Assembly: GCA_039545315.1 (NCBI GenBank)
Contig: BCIM01000011.1
Location: 248,001-312,000, forward strand
Reading direction: 5' to 3'
Origin: Kondoa malvinella
Taxonomy: Eukaryota; Basidiomycota; Agaricostilbomycetes; Agaricostilbales; Kondoaceae
DNA length: 64,000 nucleotides
Shown here: positions 11,343 to 22,386 of the stretch, piece after piece
Position numbering within the stretch: position 1 is the stretch's first letter
Layout: each line of letters begins with the position of its first letter
The notes under the pieces: generated by a model
Told to the model about the DNA's origin: nothing
Databases searched by the model: none
Seen by the model: the letters and a program-made list of their open reading frames with translations, nothing else
Made by a program: the position numbers and the translations under genes

Positions 11343-12224
11343 ATGTCCAAACTTCTCGCCAGAGGTCTATCGACAGCTGCAGCAAGACCGATCATCTGGA
11401 CACACCTTCCTGGTCGAATCCCCTATGCACAAGCTGCAGAATTACAAAAAGGCATGGTAGCCTCTCGTTTGCAAGCCAAGAAGCAATTGGCAAATAGCAG
11501 CAGTGGTCTGTCAGCCGAAGAAGCACATAAATTACGGCTGGTAGCGGAAACAGATATTCTATTGTTGCTTGAACATGCGCCGGTCTACACGTTAGGACGA
11601 AGGCAGAACAGCCCAGAGGAATCTGCAGCCATCCATACCCTGCTGGCCAACTCTGGAGCGAACGTAGAGCAGTCCTCAAGAGGTGGGCAAACGACCTTCC
11701 ATGGTCCAGGTCAATTGGTCGGCTATCCCATTCTAGATCTTTCCCTCATGAAGGTCCGCTCTTCACTTCCCTGCTCTTTTTTTTTTCCGGTGCTGATGAG
11801 AAAGCAGATGTCCGTTCGAGATTATGTTTGCCGAATGGAACGCTTCCTTCGCTTGCTCGTCGACTATCACCGAGTCCCAACCATCAGCCCCTCACCGCAT
11901 ACAGGCCTCTTTGTCAACCCGACAACAAAGATAGGCTCAATAGGCATTCACGTCCAACAACGCTTCACTTCACATGGTTTCGCCGTCAATGTAGACAACC
12001 AATCTTTGCCTTGGTTCCAAAGAGTCATTGCGTGCGGACTGCAAGACGTGACAGCGACCAGCATCCAAGACCAGCATAGGCAACTGGGTATCAGGCAGGA
12101 TAAAATGCCTTTGAGCGTGGAAGAGATCGTCCCTGTTGCTGCGAGATTGTTTGGGCAAGCGTTTGAGCGGAACATGGCGGGTGAAATAACGGAAGCGGTG
12201 ACAGAAGAAGAAGAAGAAGAGTAA
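11343..12224 (+). CDS. LIP2: Lipoyl(octanoyl) transferase, mitochondrial
   Basis: The enzyme transfers octanoyl groups from acyl carrier protein to the lipoyl domains of H protein and 2-oxoacid dehydrogenases. The N-terminus MSKLLARGLSTAAARP is a mitochondrial presequence. The LipB fold motifs are present: PVYTLGRR, then RGGQTTFHGPGQLVGYP, then GLFVNPTTKIGSIGIHVQ, and the ACGL cysteine that acts as acyl acceptor. A 54-base intron (11754-11807, GT-AG, with a branch-like gctgatg) sits inside an otherwise continuous frame. Removing it joins LSLMK to MSVRDYVCRME, as in the family, while retaining it would add 18 residues. The tail is a run of glutamates that ends one base before the stop of the convergent gene. 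Length and motifs are complete. Confidence 0.93.
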   Translation: MSKLLARGLSTAAARPIIWTHLPGRIPYAQAAELQKGMVASRLQAKKQLANSSSGLSAEEAHKLRLVAETDILLLLEHAPVYTLGRRQNSPEESAAIHTLLANSGANVEQSSRGGQTTFHGPGQLVGYPILDLSLMKVRSSLPCSFFFPVLMRKQMSVRDYVCRMERFLRLLVDYHRVPTISPSPHTGLFVNPTTKIGSIGIHVQQRFTSHGFAVNVDNQSLPWFQRVIACGLQDVTATSIQDQHRQLGIRQDKMPLSVEEIVPVAARLFGQAFERNMAGEITEAVTEEEEEE

Positions 12225-12225
12225 T

Positions 12226-14335
12226 TCAAGTTTCAAGGTCGACACCGGAGACTTTGCTCTTTTCTCTTTTGGCTGAGCGAGAACCAAACTGGAGCGCTCG
12301 CTTCTGGTATGTGCTTGCTTGTGCGAGACCAAGCTTGTAAGCTAATTGTCGCAGCAGGATCTTGTCGCCTGCAAACCATCAGTCCCGCGAAACCAATCGT
12401 TCATTGCGGCTCACCTGTGCCGTCCGGAAGTAGAGGGTTGCACTTGACCTGAGTAGCCAAGGAGCAGACGAGCTGTACCACTTGTTCATCGAGGAAAGGA
12501 TACCTATAGATGGGTATGAGCGTGGAATAAGCATCAGAACTGTCCATACCTGGCTTCTTTGCCAAATCTCGACAAGCACCTATCATCTCTCCCAAGATTG
12601 CGAGTGCCTATTCGTGCCAGATCAAGCTCCAACTCTTTCGTCAGAGCAGCCCATTTCTCCTCTTCCGTCCCTTTAGTCTGCTCAAACGCCCGACGATGTC
12701 TTCCATACCCGCCAAACAGCTCGTCCGCTCCAAGACCGGAGAGCAGAATGTTGGCCTCGCTTGTATAATTCTGCATGCCTTCGGCCGTCTGGCAGATTCC
12801 CTGTCCCCTCGCAGCGAAATACAAAGCCATGCCAATACTCTACTCTTTCTTAGCTCGCCCAAACCATCTTGGTGGAAACTCACGTAATCCATAACTGTAT
12901 TCTGAGGCTTCATCAAACCCAAAATCTCTGCTTTCTTTTCCACCGATTCTTCAAACCCGACATTCACTTCAACAAACCTCCAAACCCGACCGGGACACAA
13001 TGTTCTAAGCTCTTCAACAGTATTACTACCAGTCAACCGATCTGGGACATTATACTTTTCCGTCGATTTGGATGCAGCGAGCACACGAGGATTTTCAAAT
13101 GCTACATTGAGTAGATCGATGGATTCTTCTATAGGTGAACAATGATGGGCGAGAAGAGCGAGCGCAGCGCAATCCAGACCGCCGCTGAAGAGTATTGCTA
13201 TGCGTGAAGAGGACGGAGAAGTAGTGGTGTTTGAGCGGAGATCTCGGACGCGTTTGAAGACTGCTGCTGTCAGAGTAGCTGCGAGGGCATGAGCATGGAG
13301 TCAGAAAATAGGAAGATTTGCACACCTTCTAGTGACGCTAAAGCTAGATTTGCGTCGTTTTGTCCATCTGGCTTGAGGGCGATCGCTGGCTACAAACATG
13401 TGAGCTAAAAGTCACTCGATGCACGTAAAGCATACCCAAAGTCTGCAAAGAAGTATCAGCATGATTTCGTATTATATTGGTATCATAGGTAAGACCGTAC
13501 GCTTCCGTCTGTAAATAATCTTCTGATGAAAACAAGGTAGGAACTTGCAATTGCGTCAGAAGACCCGGCTGAACTTCTACAGGCATCGCTCCGCTTAACG
13601 ATGCAAGATTTGGCCATACCGAAGCGAGAAAGAAGAAAGGATTCGACTCTGTTGGCTAGATCTCATTCAGCTCGAGCAATTTGGCAGTGCGAGGACTTAC
13701 ATAGTGGACTAGTAACGACCGTCTACCCTGAGGATCTCTACAGAAGGATATCGTGTCCTTCTGTGCAGGGCGCTGTTGTCAAGCGTGTATGGAACTAAAA
13801 GATCCGAGCTTACCTCGATATGGATCAAAGCGAAAGGGCCTTCGACTTGAGCTATAGACTGGATTTCCTGCTTCTGTATATGCTGAAGTAGGTGCAGACC
13901 ATCATTCTCGTGCGCTGGCACAATCTGCTCATGACCAAACGTCAGCCTGACGAATGGACAGATCGAATGGACTGACAGGCTGTCCACCAAAGATCTCGCC
14001 ATTGAATAGCAGCTGGGTGCCATCTTCGGCTCGTAGAGGCTGCTTCACAGTGGGACCACGCAGATTGAGTGTCGCTCCGAAAGTCGACACTTTGTAGCCT
14101 TGAACGAGCTGTTCCATCTCATTCTGTGCATCCGGTCCTGCATCATGCGCTTCTGTATGTTTTCATAGAGACCTATTGAGCAGCTCACCTCTTGAGCTGA
14201 CTGCATTTTTGAGACTTTGCCAAACTTGATGCGATTCTAGATAGCCGCTGTATATCGAGAGCGTATAAGCGTTGCCTTCTTGTGACGTGACACAGCGACT
14301 CACTCTGAGCATACGAGTAGAGCGATACCGCACAT
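12226..14335 (-). CDS. Asparagine synthetase domain-containing protein (ASNSD1-like)
   Basis: The start MCGIALLVCSE at 14335 puts the Ntn-hydrolase cysteine at position 2. A glutaminase-like part follows (TLNLRGPT, LLFNGEIFGGQP). The synthetase-like half has the ATP-binding loop ILFSGGLDCAALAL near 13190, LLNVAFENPR, the block KPQNTVMDY near 12900, and ILLSGLGADELFGGYGRHRR near 12730. It ends with YPFLDEQVVQLV and a final exon KILLRQLAYKLGLAQAS, with the stop at 12226. This layout matches the ASNSD1 family, which resembles but is distinct from true asparagine synthetase (typically Asn1/Asn2 in yeast); its biochemical role is poorly known. About eight introns are inferred. The gene shares its 3' side with LIP2, with a single base between the two stop codons. 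Confidence 0.88.
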
Positions 14336-14407
14336 CCGCCTGATCTCTCTGCCAGCAACCGATATACAGACCCCGGATAAACTGCTCTTGTGCTTGCTAC
14401 ACCAACA

Positions 14408-16691
14408 ATGTCTTCACTTCGCCTGAGTCGTAGGGCGCTGCACGCAACAGCTCGAAGCAGGGCTGCTCTATCTGCTGATCAGCAAGCCGAGTCGGGCTTC
14501 AATTTCAAGGGGACAGCAACAGATGGGTCGGCGTCCAAACTATACATCAACGGAGAATTCGTCGACAGCGCTGCGAAAGACTTTATCGATATTCATGATC
14601 CTTCAACTCAGCGCTTGCTCACTAAAGTACCGCACACTACTCAGGCTGAAATGCGGAAAACGGTCGATTATGCTCAGGAAGGTTTCTTGAAATGGAAGGA
14701 CAGCTCGGTGCTCACCAGGCAAAGGGTCATGATCAAGTCAGTCTAGCCGGCCAGCTGTTGTACTCCGTGTTGACTCGCTACAGCCTGGCGGATCTCATTC
14801 GCAACAATATGGACGTGATTGCCAAGTCTATCGTGTGAGTAGCTTTCGTCGCAACTGCGCTTGTGCTGACTCGTACTCGGTAGTCTGGAACAGGGCAAAG
14901 TCAGTCGAAAGTCTCTTTCACCGTGCAGACGTTTAACAAGCATGTAGATGATGGCAGATGCACGCGGTGATGTGCTTCGTGGTCTTCAAGTCGTCGAATC
15001 AGCCATCAGTATCCCAAACATGCTCATGGGCGACAAGCTAGAAGTCTCAAAGGACATGGACACCGAAACTCGTCGTGCACCTCTCGGTGTTGGCGCCGCT
15101 ATCTGCCCGTTTAATTTCCCAGCTATGATTCCTTTGTGGTCTATCCCGTATGTCTCGCTGTCGTTTGACTGTATATTCGAGCTAATGTCATGTCAGAATG
15201 GCTCTGGCAACTGGCAATTCTTTAATCATCAAGCCTTCAGAGCGGGATCCCGGAGCTTCTATGATCATTGCCGAATTAGCAGAACAAGCAGGTCAGGACT
15301 TGCTCAAACCGATGTGGCAGAGTGCTGATCTTGTCATGACAAAGGCGTACCTAAGGGCGTTCTTTCGATCATGCACGGAGGCGTAGACGCCGTCAACTTC
15401 ATCTGCGACGAACCTTTGATCAAGGCAATCACTTTTGTCGGGTCTGATAGAGCAGGCAAACATATCTATGACCGCGGAGGAGCCAATGGCAAGCGCGTGC
15501 AGTCCAACATGGGCGCAAAGAGTATGTCCTGCTCGATCTTTCTTGCCAAAATCTGATTTGTGGTCCCGCAGACCACGGTGTTCTGATGCCCGACGCAAAC
15601 AAGAACTTTGCCCTCAACTCTTTGGCTGGAGCTGCTTTCGGAGGTTTGTCTTGCATCTCGACCCAACAGTTCAATAGCTAAAGCGATTGTAGCTGCTGGG
15701 CAACGCTGCATGGCTCTCAGTACATGTTAGTACAACTACCGACCGAACGTGCATAACTCATTTTGCGTATAGTGCTCTGCGTTGGCAATACCGCAGATTG
15801 GATCCCTGATCTCATTGAACGAGCACAGAACCTCAAGCTCGGCAATGGCTTCGACACTGCTGATCTGTATGAACTGCTCTTCCACCTCTGATAGGCAACG
15901 CTGATATTACAATGTAGCGGACCAGTAATCTCGCCAGCCGCGAAAGAAAAGATCGAAGGCTACATTGCTTCCTGCGAGAAGGAGGGCGGCAAGATCCTAC
16001 TCGATGGCAGAGGCGCAAAAGTTGACGGTTACCCGAATGGCAATTGGGTCGGCCCTACCGTTCTGGAAGCTACTACCGACATGACTTGTTACAAGTGCGT
16101 TTGTTCGGCTGGTGTTGTGGATGTAACTGATTGATTAAGCAGAGAGGAGATCTTCGGCCCTGTTCTAGTCATTGTCAAGGTCAAGACTCTTGATGATGCT
16201 CTTGATGTGATCAACAAGAACCAATGTTTGTCCATCAACTTTCCGAAGAGCCAGGATGTTGACTGTCGCCGATAGACGGTAACGGCACCGCCATCTTCAC
16301 TCAATCAGGCGCTACTGCTCGTCGCTTCGAAAAGGAAGTCGAAGCTGGTCAGATCGGTATCAACGTCCCTATTCCCGTCGTATGTCATTTCAAAAGTTCG
16401 GAATGTCGCTGATTTCAGTTTAGCCATTGCCAATGTTCGCATGGAGTGGTAACAAGGGCTCGATCCTCGGTGGTGCTTCCCTGTATGGAAAAGGTCAGTC
16501 TTCCGCTTTTTTGTCAAATTCAAGCTGAAAGCTAGATAGGTGGAATCGACTTCTGGACTCAATACAAAGTGAGTCACCGTCGCCTCAAGGCGCACATATG
16601 CTGATGCGATAGATAGACGACTACCGCACTGTGGAGAGCAGAAGATGCTGTCACGTCCACAGCCGACGTCTCAATGCCCACGATGAAGTGA
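14408..16691 (+). CDS. Methylmalonate-semialdehyde dehydrogenase (acylating), mitochondrial
   Basis: This is an ALDH6-family enzyme that converts methylmalonate or malonate semialdehyde to propionyl- or acetyl-CoA, late in valine and pyrimidine breakdown. The ATG at 14408 gives [20 protein letters not shown], a presequence. [12 protein letters not shown] and the LEQGK...[14 protein letters not shown] segment are family specific. [32 protein letters not shown] and the catalytic cysteine in [12 protein letters not shown] (near 15707-15726) are all present. The last exon after an intron at about 16570-16619 encodes [14 protein letters not shown] and ends at 16691. Ten or so short introns are inferred, several splitting conserved motifs. 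It is the first of five same-strand catabolic genes. Confidence 0.93.
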
Positions 16692-16850
16692 AGTGAACAA
16701 TATAGCCAGCGAAAGGGAAAGGGCCTTATACACAGTGTTAGGATGTACTATGCACCATAACGAGCTGTACAAGAAGTTGTCGCTTATCCAGATAACATTC
16801 TCAGTCACATGCTCAATCCACTTGGCTCTTCTCCAAAACCGTGACTCAAG

Positions 16851-18034
16851 ATGCACTCTTTCCAGCCATTGAGGACACTGCCAAGACTAGCACACAGGCG
16901 GCGATATGCGTCGACCTCATCCAGCAGCGCTCTCGTCTTCCTCGAACACCGGAATGGCAAGCTGAACGAAAGCTCCTTGAACGCACTGTCTGCAGCCCAG
17001 AAGCTCGGCGGTAGTATTCACGCAGTCTTGACGGGTAGCACAGATGAAGATGTAGCCAACTTGGCCAAACAAGCAGTCAAGTGAATACTGCTCTGCTGCG
17101 CGAATAGCTGACATTCGCTGAATTGACTTCAATTTCAGATTACCCGTGTCCAAAGTCTTTCATCATACATCAGCAGCAATGGCTCACGGCCTAGCAGAGA
17201 ATGTCGCGCCTTTCCTAGCCAACCTTGTACAAAGCCAGAAGTACACTCATCTAGTCGCTGCGCACACTGCTAGTGGCAAGAACATCTTTCCACGAGTAGC
17301 TGCGATATTGGATGTTGCTCAAGTGTCGGATGTCATGTCTGTCGAGTCGGAGGATACTTTTGTGAGGGGAATATATGCGGGAAGTGCTCTGGCGACGGTC
17401 AAATCATCAGATGCAATCAAGATATTTACAGTCCGGACAGGTCAGTCCCACCCGTCGTATTAATATATGGTAGCTGATGTGATAGAGTAGCATCCTTCCA
17501 GCCGGCAGCCAATTCGGGCGAAGATGCGGAATCAGTTCAATATGACGAATCGACCCCTTCGCCTGAGAACGCCTCTGAATGGGTTGGCGAAGCACTCACT
17601 ACTTCTGAGCGACCTGATCTCGGTTCAGCAAAGAAGATTGTATCTGGCGGCAGAGGCATCAAGAACAAGGAGAACTTTGAGGCTATCCTAACTCCCCTTG
17701 CAGACGCTTTCGGCGCAGCTATCGGTGCTTCGAGAGCGGCAGTGGACAGTGGTTATGCAGACAACAGCTTGCAAGTGGGTCAAACGGGAAAGATTGTCGC
17801 GCCAGATCTATACCTCGCTGTGGGCATTTCAGGAGCCATTCAGCATTTGGCTGGTATGAAGGATTCAAAGGTCATTGCTGCAATCAACAAGGTCAGTGCT
17901 TTCCCATTCCGATTTCATTCGCTAACGCTGCTCCGTAGGACCCCGATGCGCCCATTTGTCAGATTGCCGATTTCACTCTGACAGCGGATCTGTTTGAAGC
18001 TGCGCCAGAGTTGACCAAGAAGTTGCAGGGTTGA
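16851..18034 (+). CDS. Electron transfer flavoprotein alpha subunit, mitochondrial
   Basis: ETF alpha carries FAD and passes electrons from acyl-CoA and branched-chain dehydrogenases to ETF-ubiquinone oxidoreductase. The leader [20 protein letters not shown] is a presequence. The N-terminal domain starts [20 protein letters not shown]. The C-terminal FAD domain has [48 protein letters not shown] with [13 protein letters not shown], the signature of the family, and then [20 protein letters not shown]. The stop is at 18034 after KKLQG. Three to four introns are inferred. Its position next to methylmalonate-semialdehyde dehydrogenase fits use of branched-chain amino acids. Intact. Confidence 0.94.
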
Positions 18035-18182
18035 GCGAGGCTCTTTGTACTAGTATCGTCTGCATCTCTTCTATCGCCTGCACTGGAAATCCTTTGCCTC
18101 GGAGTCGGCGCTAAATCTAATTTCCGAAAGTGAAGCGCTTTCCGTTCTTCCCCTTCTTCTTGCTTTAGACAACAACATTACC

Positions 18183-20440
18183 ATGAGGGCCAGCATACCA
18201 ATAGCCAGTTGCTCCCGCCTAACGCGAAGACAACTCTGCCGCTCTTCTGCCTTGCTCAGCAGATTTACACTTCGACCAAGTCTAGTTAGCCGATCACTGG
18301 CTACTTTCAGCTCAGACGTGACACCTACAGACCGTCCTGCTTCACAAGCACCGCCAAAGAAGCGAGGCGGCTCAAAGTTGTTCAAAGACGCTGATGACGC
18401 GGTGAAGGATATCAAGAGCGGAAGCATTATCCTCAGCGCTGGCTTTGGTATTTGTGGAACGGCAGAGACTATCATCGCTGCCCTGCATAGAAGGAAGGAT
18501 CTGCAGGACTTGACTGCGGTCAGTAATAATGCTGGTACGCTCCCGTTTCGGTGTCAAGCGGTGGAAGGACAACTGACCCGGTGTAGGTACAAACTCCGGA
18601 GGTGGTCTGCAGCCGTGTGAGCATCTCAAAGCCAGATTGGAATACTTGGCCTGATTGTTATGCAGTGGTGACGAGTGGACAGCTCAGCAAGGTCATTCTT
18701 TCGTTCTTGGGCGGTAACAAGGCATTAGAGGCCAAGTACTTTGGTGGAGAGCTCTCAGTACGTTTCAAAGCCAACCTAGCGGTCTTCAGGGTAACCAGGG
18801 TTGTAGGTCGAGCTTTGCCCACAAGGAACAATAGCAGAGCGAGTCAGGGCGGCAGGTGCAGGTTAGTATCTTTGCCATGCTTCATGAATGGATCTGAACA
18901 GCATGTAGGTATTCCGGCTTTCTACACACCTACTGGTGTCTCGACTCTCGTGCAAACTGGTGGCATTCCAATCCGATACGGCCCACCAGATGACAAGGGC
19001 AAGCGAACAGTAGCTATTCCAGGCAATGTACGGGAGACTAAGGAGTTCAACGGACGCACGTACAACATGGAGACTGCTATTAAGGGTTCGTCTGCTCGCA
19101 AGTGAGGCGCGTTTGGCTGATCGACGTGACAGGCGATGTCGCTATCTTGCGAGCATACAAGGTTGACAAAGCTGGTAACTGCATCTTCAGGTAAGCTCCA
19201 ACCCGGCCAGTGCTTATGAAACTGTCTAAGTGGCACGTCAGAGGGACAACAAAAGCCTTTGGTATCCCCATGGCCAAAGCCGCAACCGTCACCATCGTTG
19301 AAGCAGACAATATTGTCGAGATTGGTCAGCTCGACCCATCCGAAGTTCACCTACCAGGCATCTTTGTCGACCGCATCGTACAAGCAACTGCACCCAAAGA
19401 AATCGAAATCATGAAGCTCGCTGAGCCAGAAGGTCAATCCTCTGAAGCTGCTGATCAATCGCCTGCTGCTCTGAGAAGGAAAATCATCGCTAAGCGGGCG
19501 GCGAAAGAATTGAAGGATGGCTACTATGTCAATTTGGGCGTGGGCATGCCGACGCTGGCTACTTCTTACCTTGATCCTTCTATTCAAGTGTGGATCCAAA
19601 GTGAGAATGGGTAAGTCGATATCAATACCAAGATAGTCAAAGTCTGACTTTAGTGTCCAGATTGCTCGGAATGGGACGTAAGTCTCTAGTCTCTTCAGTA
19701 GCAGCTCGGTCCGCTGATGTTCATGCTTGACTATCTTAGCATACCCCGCCTCAGAAGCAGAAGCGGACGCTGACTACATCAATGCCGGAAAAGAGACTGT
19801 TACCATGCTTCCTGGTGCTTCGCTTTTCGACTCGAGTGAATCATTTGGCATGATCAGAGGTGGTCACGTCGATGTGTCTATGCTTGGTGCTTTGCAAGTA
19901 GACGCTGCTGGCAACTTGGCAAATTGTACGTTGAAGGTCAGCTATCAGAAACAAAGCTGATAAGAGTTACTAGACATGATTCCTGAGAAGCTCATGAAGG
20001 GCATGGGAGGGTAAGAACAATCTGCAGCCCAGCAAGACAGCGCTAACCCTAATACAGCGCCATGGACTTGGTTTCTAACCCTGCAAACACCAAGATCATT
20101 GTCCTCACAGATCACACTGACAAGAATGGAAAATCCAAAATTGTCGACACCTGCTCCCTACCTCTGACTGGTGCTAAGGTTGTCTCAAGAATCATCACTG
20201 AGCTTGTGAGTCGAATGAGGTGCTATTGGTACATGGCTGACATCCGTGGCTAGGCTGTCTTTGACTGCGATTTGGCCAAGGGTGGTCTGACGCTTATCGA
20301 GCTCGCACCTGGTGTGGAGCTTGAAGAGGTGCAGAAGAAGACTGGTGCAAAGTTTGTGTCTTGTCGCATCTCTCTTGCGACGCACTCCTGACCAATCTTG
20401 CAGATTCGCCGTGGCCGACAATGTTGGCAGAATGGAATGA
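18183..20440 (+). CDS. Succinyl-CoA:3-ketoacid CoA transferase (SCOT), mitochondrial
   Basis: SCOT moves CoA from succinyl-CoA to acetoacetate or related acids. A long basic leader ([20 protein letters not shown] onward) is a presequence. The alpha-type half has [28 protein letters not shown], and [20 protein letters not shown] followed by [20 protein letters not shown]. The beta-type half begins [20 protein letters not shown] and contains the catalytic glutamate in SENG at about 19605-19615, then [18 protein letters not shown] and GGAMDLVSN. The protein ends [12 protein letters not shown] at 20440. Both halves lie in one polypeptide joined by a short acidic linker ([12 protein letters not shown]). 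About ten introns are inferred. The fused alpha-beta layout is standard for eukaryotic SCOT. True SCOT is patchy in fungi, so presence here is worth noting. Confidence 0.92.
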
Positions 20441-20686
20441 GAGAATTGTACCCTGGGAATACCTGAATTCTGTGCATTGCATGTTCTGTACTATTGGATT
20501 GCTGTTGACTCTTGAGTCGACCCCGCTTACCTGACTTCACATGTCGAAGATTGCTTCTTCCACTCATTCAACGACATCTTAGCTTGAGCCCTTCTTTCCC
20601 GCTTGTATTGCTTCAAATATCTTCCCGATTATACATCCTCAGCCAACGCCAGCCCAGATCTGCCGTGTTCCCTTTGACGCATCAAC

Positions 20687-22252
20687 ATGCCAATCGAAAC
20701 TGAACTTACGCGAGCTTTAGGCAGTGAGCGGCTTAGCTATAATGCCAGGCGATATGTACTGATTATTGGCGTCAGTCCGTGTACCTATCGTGCAAGTCTG
20801 TCCTCCTACCAGCTCGTTCTGCGCTGTGACGCTGAGATGTTCTTCTTTCGCAGGGCGGGATGGTATGTCTTTCTCGCTGCGACTTTCTGTCACTCTGCTT
20901 ACAAGCTGTCTCAGATGTGGGTAGGAACAGCAGAAATGGCTTCAGCGACATCAAATGTGAGCGATACAAGCTGAAGCAGTTGCTTCAAGGACATCGCTCA
21001 GAGTATTTGTGCAGGCCGGTGGACTAGGTATAATCACTGGCTTGACCCCTGGTAGCCCTGAAGCACTACGAGCGGAAATCAAGAAGTGTCGAACTTTAAC
21101 CGACAAACCTTTTGCTGTCAACTTGACCTTCTTGCCTTCGATGAACCCTCCACCGTATGAGCAGTATGCAAAGGTCATCATAGAAGAAGGAGTCAAGATC
21201 GCAGAAACTGCAGGCAGTGGTGCAGCGGCGCCTTGTGTCAAGATGTTCAAAGAGGCCGGAATCTGTGCGTGTGCGAAAGCAGTAGCGAGAGTCGGGCTGA
21301 TTTCAAACAGATGTCATTCACAAGTGCACAAGTGAGTCTGTGATGCTATTCTGCCGCCCTCGCTGACAGTTGTCAGCGATCAAACATGCGCAAAGTGCTG
21401 TCAAGAAGATGGGAGTGGACATGCTATCGATTGATGGATTCGAATGCGCAGGTCTGTCATCGTCGATATGCCCATACAAAGCTGACTTTACCGCACTAGG
21501 TCACCCGGGCGAAGAAGACATTGGTGGAATCGTAAGTACTGTGAATATTGCTGTTGGCAAAAAGGTCATATAGAGCATCAGGTGCTACTGGCTCGAGCAG
21601 CAGAGGATCTCAAAGTGCCTTACATCGGTTCGTGCGCAATGTGCTTCAATTTATCTGTCTTACACGGCCATCTTTAGCAAGCGGAGGTTTCGCAAATGCT
21701 CGTGGGCTAGTTGCTGCACTCGCGCTCGGCGCACAAGGCATAGTGAGTCTGCATCAATCATCTCCAATCATCGATATTGACGTGTCGTGCTGGCTTAGAA
21801 CTGCGGTACATTATTCATGGCAACAACTGAAGCACCAATACACCAGAACATCAAGGATGAGATTGTGCGCTGTACCGAGGCTGACACCATCCACATCTTC
21901 CGTACTCTTGGCAACACAGCACGCATGCACAAGAATTCTGTAGCAAAGGAAGTCGTGCGCCTTGAGCGTAGACCTGGTGGTGCCAAGTTTGAGGAACTGG
22001 CGCCTCTAGTAAGCGGTGCGCGAGGCAAGAAAGTCTACGAGGTGAGTCACGCGCACAGACTTTGTGAGCTGTAGCTGACGTGGGCAGACTGGCGATGTCG
22101 ATGCCGGCGTGTGGACTCTAGGAATCTCAGCTGGTCTCATCCACGACATCGTTCCATGCAAGGTCTTGCTCGAGCGTATTGAGCGCGAAGCGGAAGAGAT
22201 GCTCAACAGGATGCCCAAGCTTATTGTAAAGCCTAGGCAGTCGAAGCTCTAG
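20687..22252 (+). CDS. Nitronate monooxygenase / 2-nitropropane dioxygenase family, with 20-nt and 9-nt exons
   Basis: This is an FMN-dependent TIM-barrel enzyme that oxidises alkyl nitronates such as propionate 3-nitronate. The first exon 20687-20723 encodes MPIETELTRALG. Two microexons follow, 20776-20795 (20 bases) and 20854-20862 (9 bases). With the exon at 20915 they rebuild the conserved IRVPIVQGGMMWVGTAEMAS. Further motifs are SNAGGLGIITGLTPGSPEAL, KPFAVNLTFLPS, GVDMLSIDGFECAGHPGEED, and YIASGGFANARGLVAALALG. A mid-barrel histidine (VIHK) can be rebuilt in the class I position. The stop is at 22252. Without the microexons the FMN-binding first strand is lost, which supports them strongly. 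No organelle signal is obvious. Confidence 0.9.
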
Positions 22253-22386
22253 CGGCTCGATCAAGAGAAGGTGCTAGTGAAGCTCTTCTGCGAGGGGCCT
22301 ATGTTGCGTCTAGGTTATGGACTATCATTTTGTACAGTCTTGTATTCCTTTTCACATGTTACCCCGCTTCGACCAACTGCTTCAAT

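Noticed and set aside
8825..11385. Two separate minus-strand genes at 10231-11385 and 8825-10198
   Set aside because: They are exons of ELP1: splicing across about 10206-10240 restores the family hallmark IQLWYRNNYHWYLKQD.
20035..20060. A telomere-like ctaaccctaa sequence
   Set aside because: It is one short copy inside a SCOT intron, not a repeat array.
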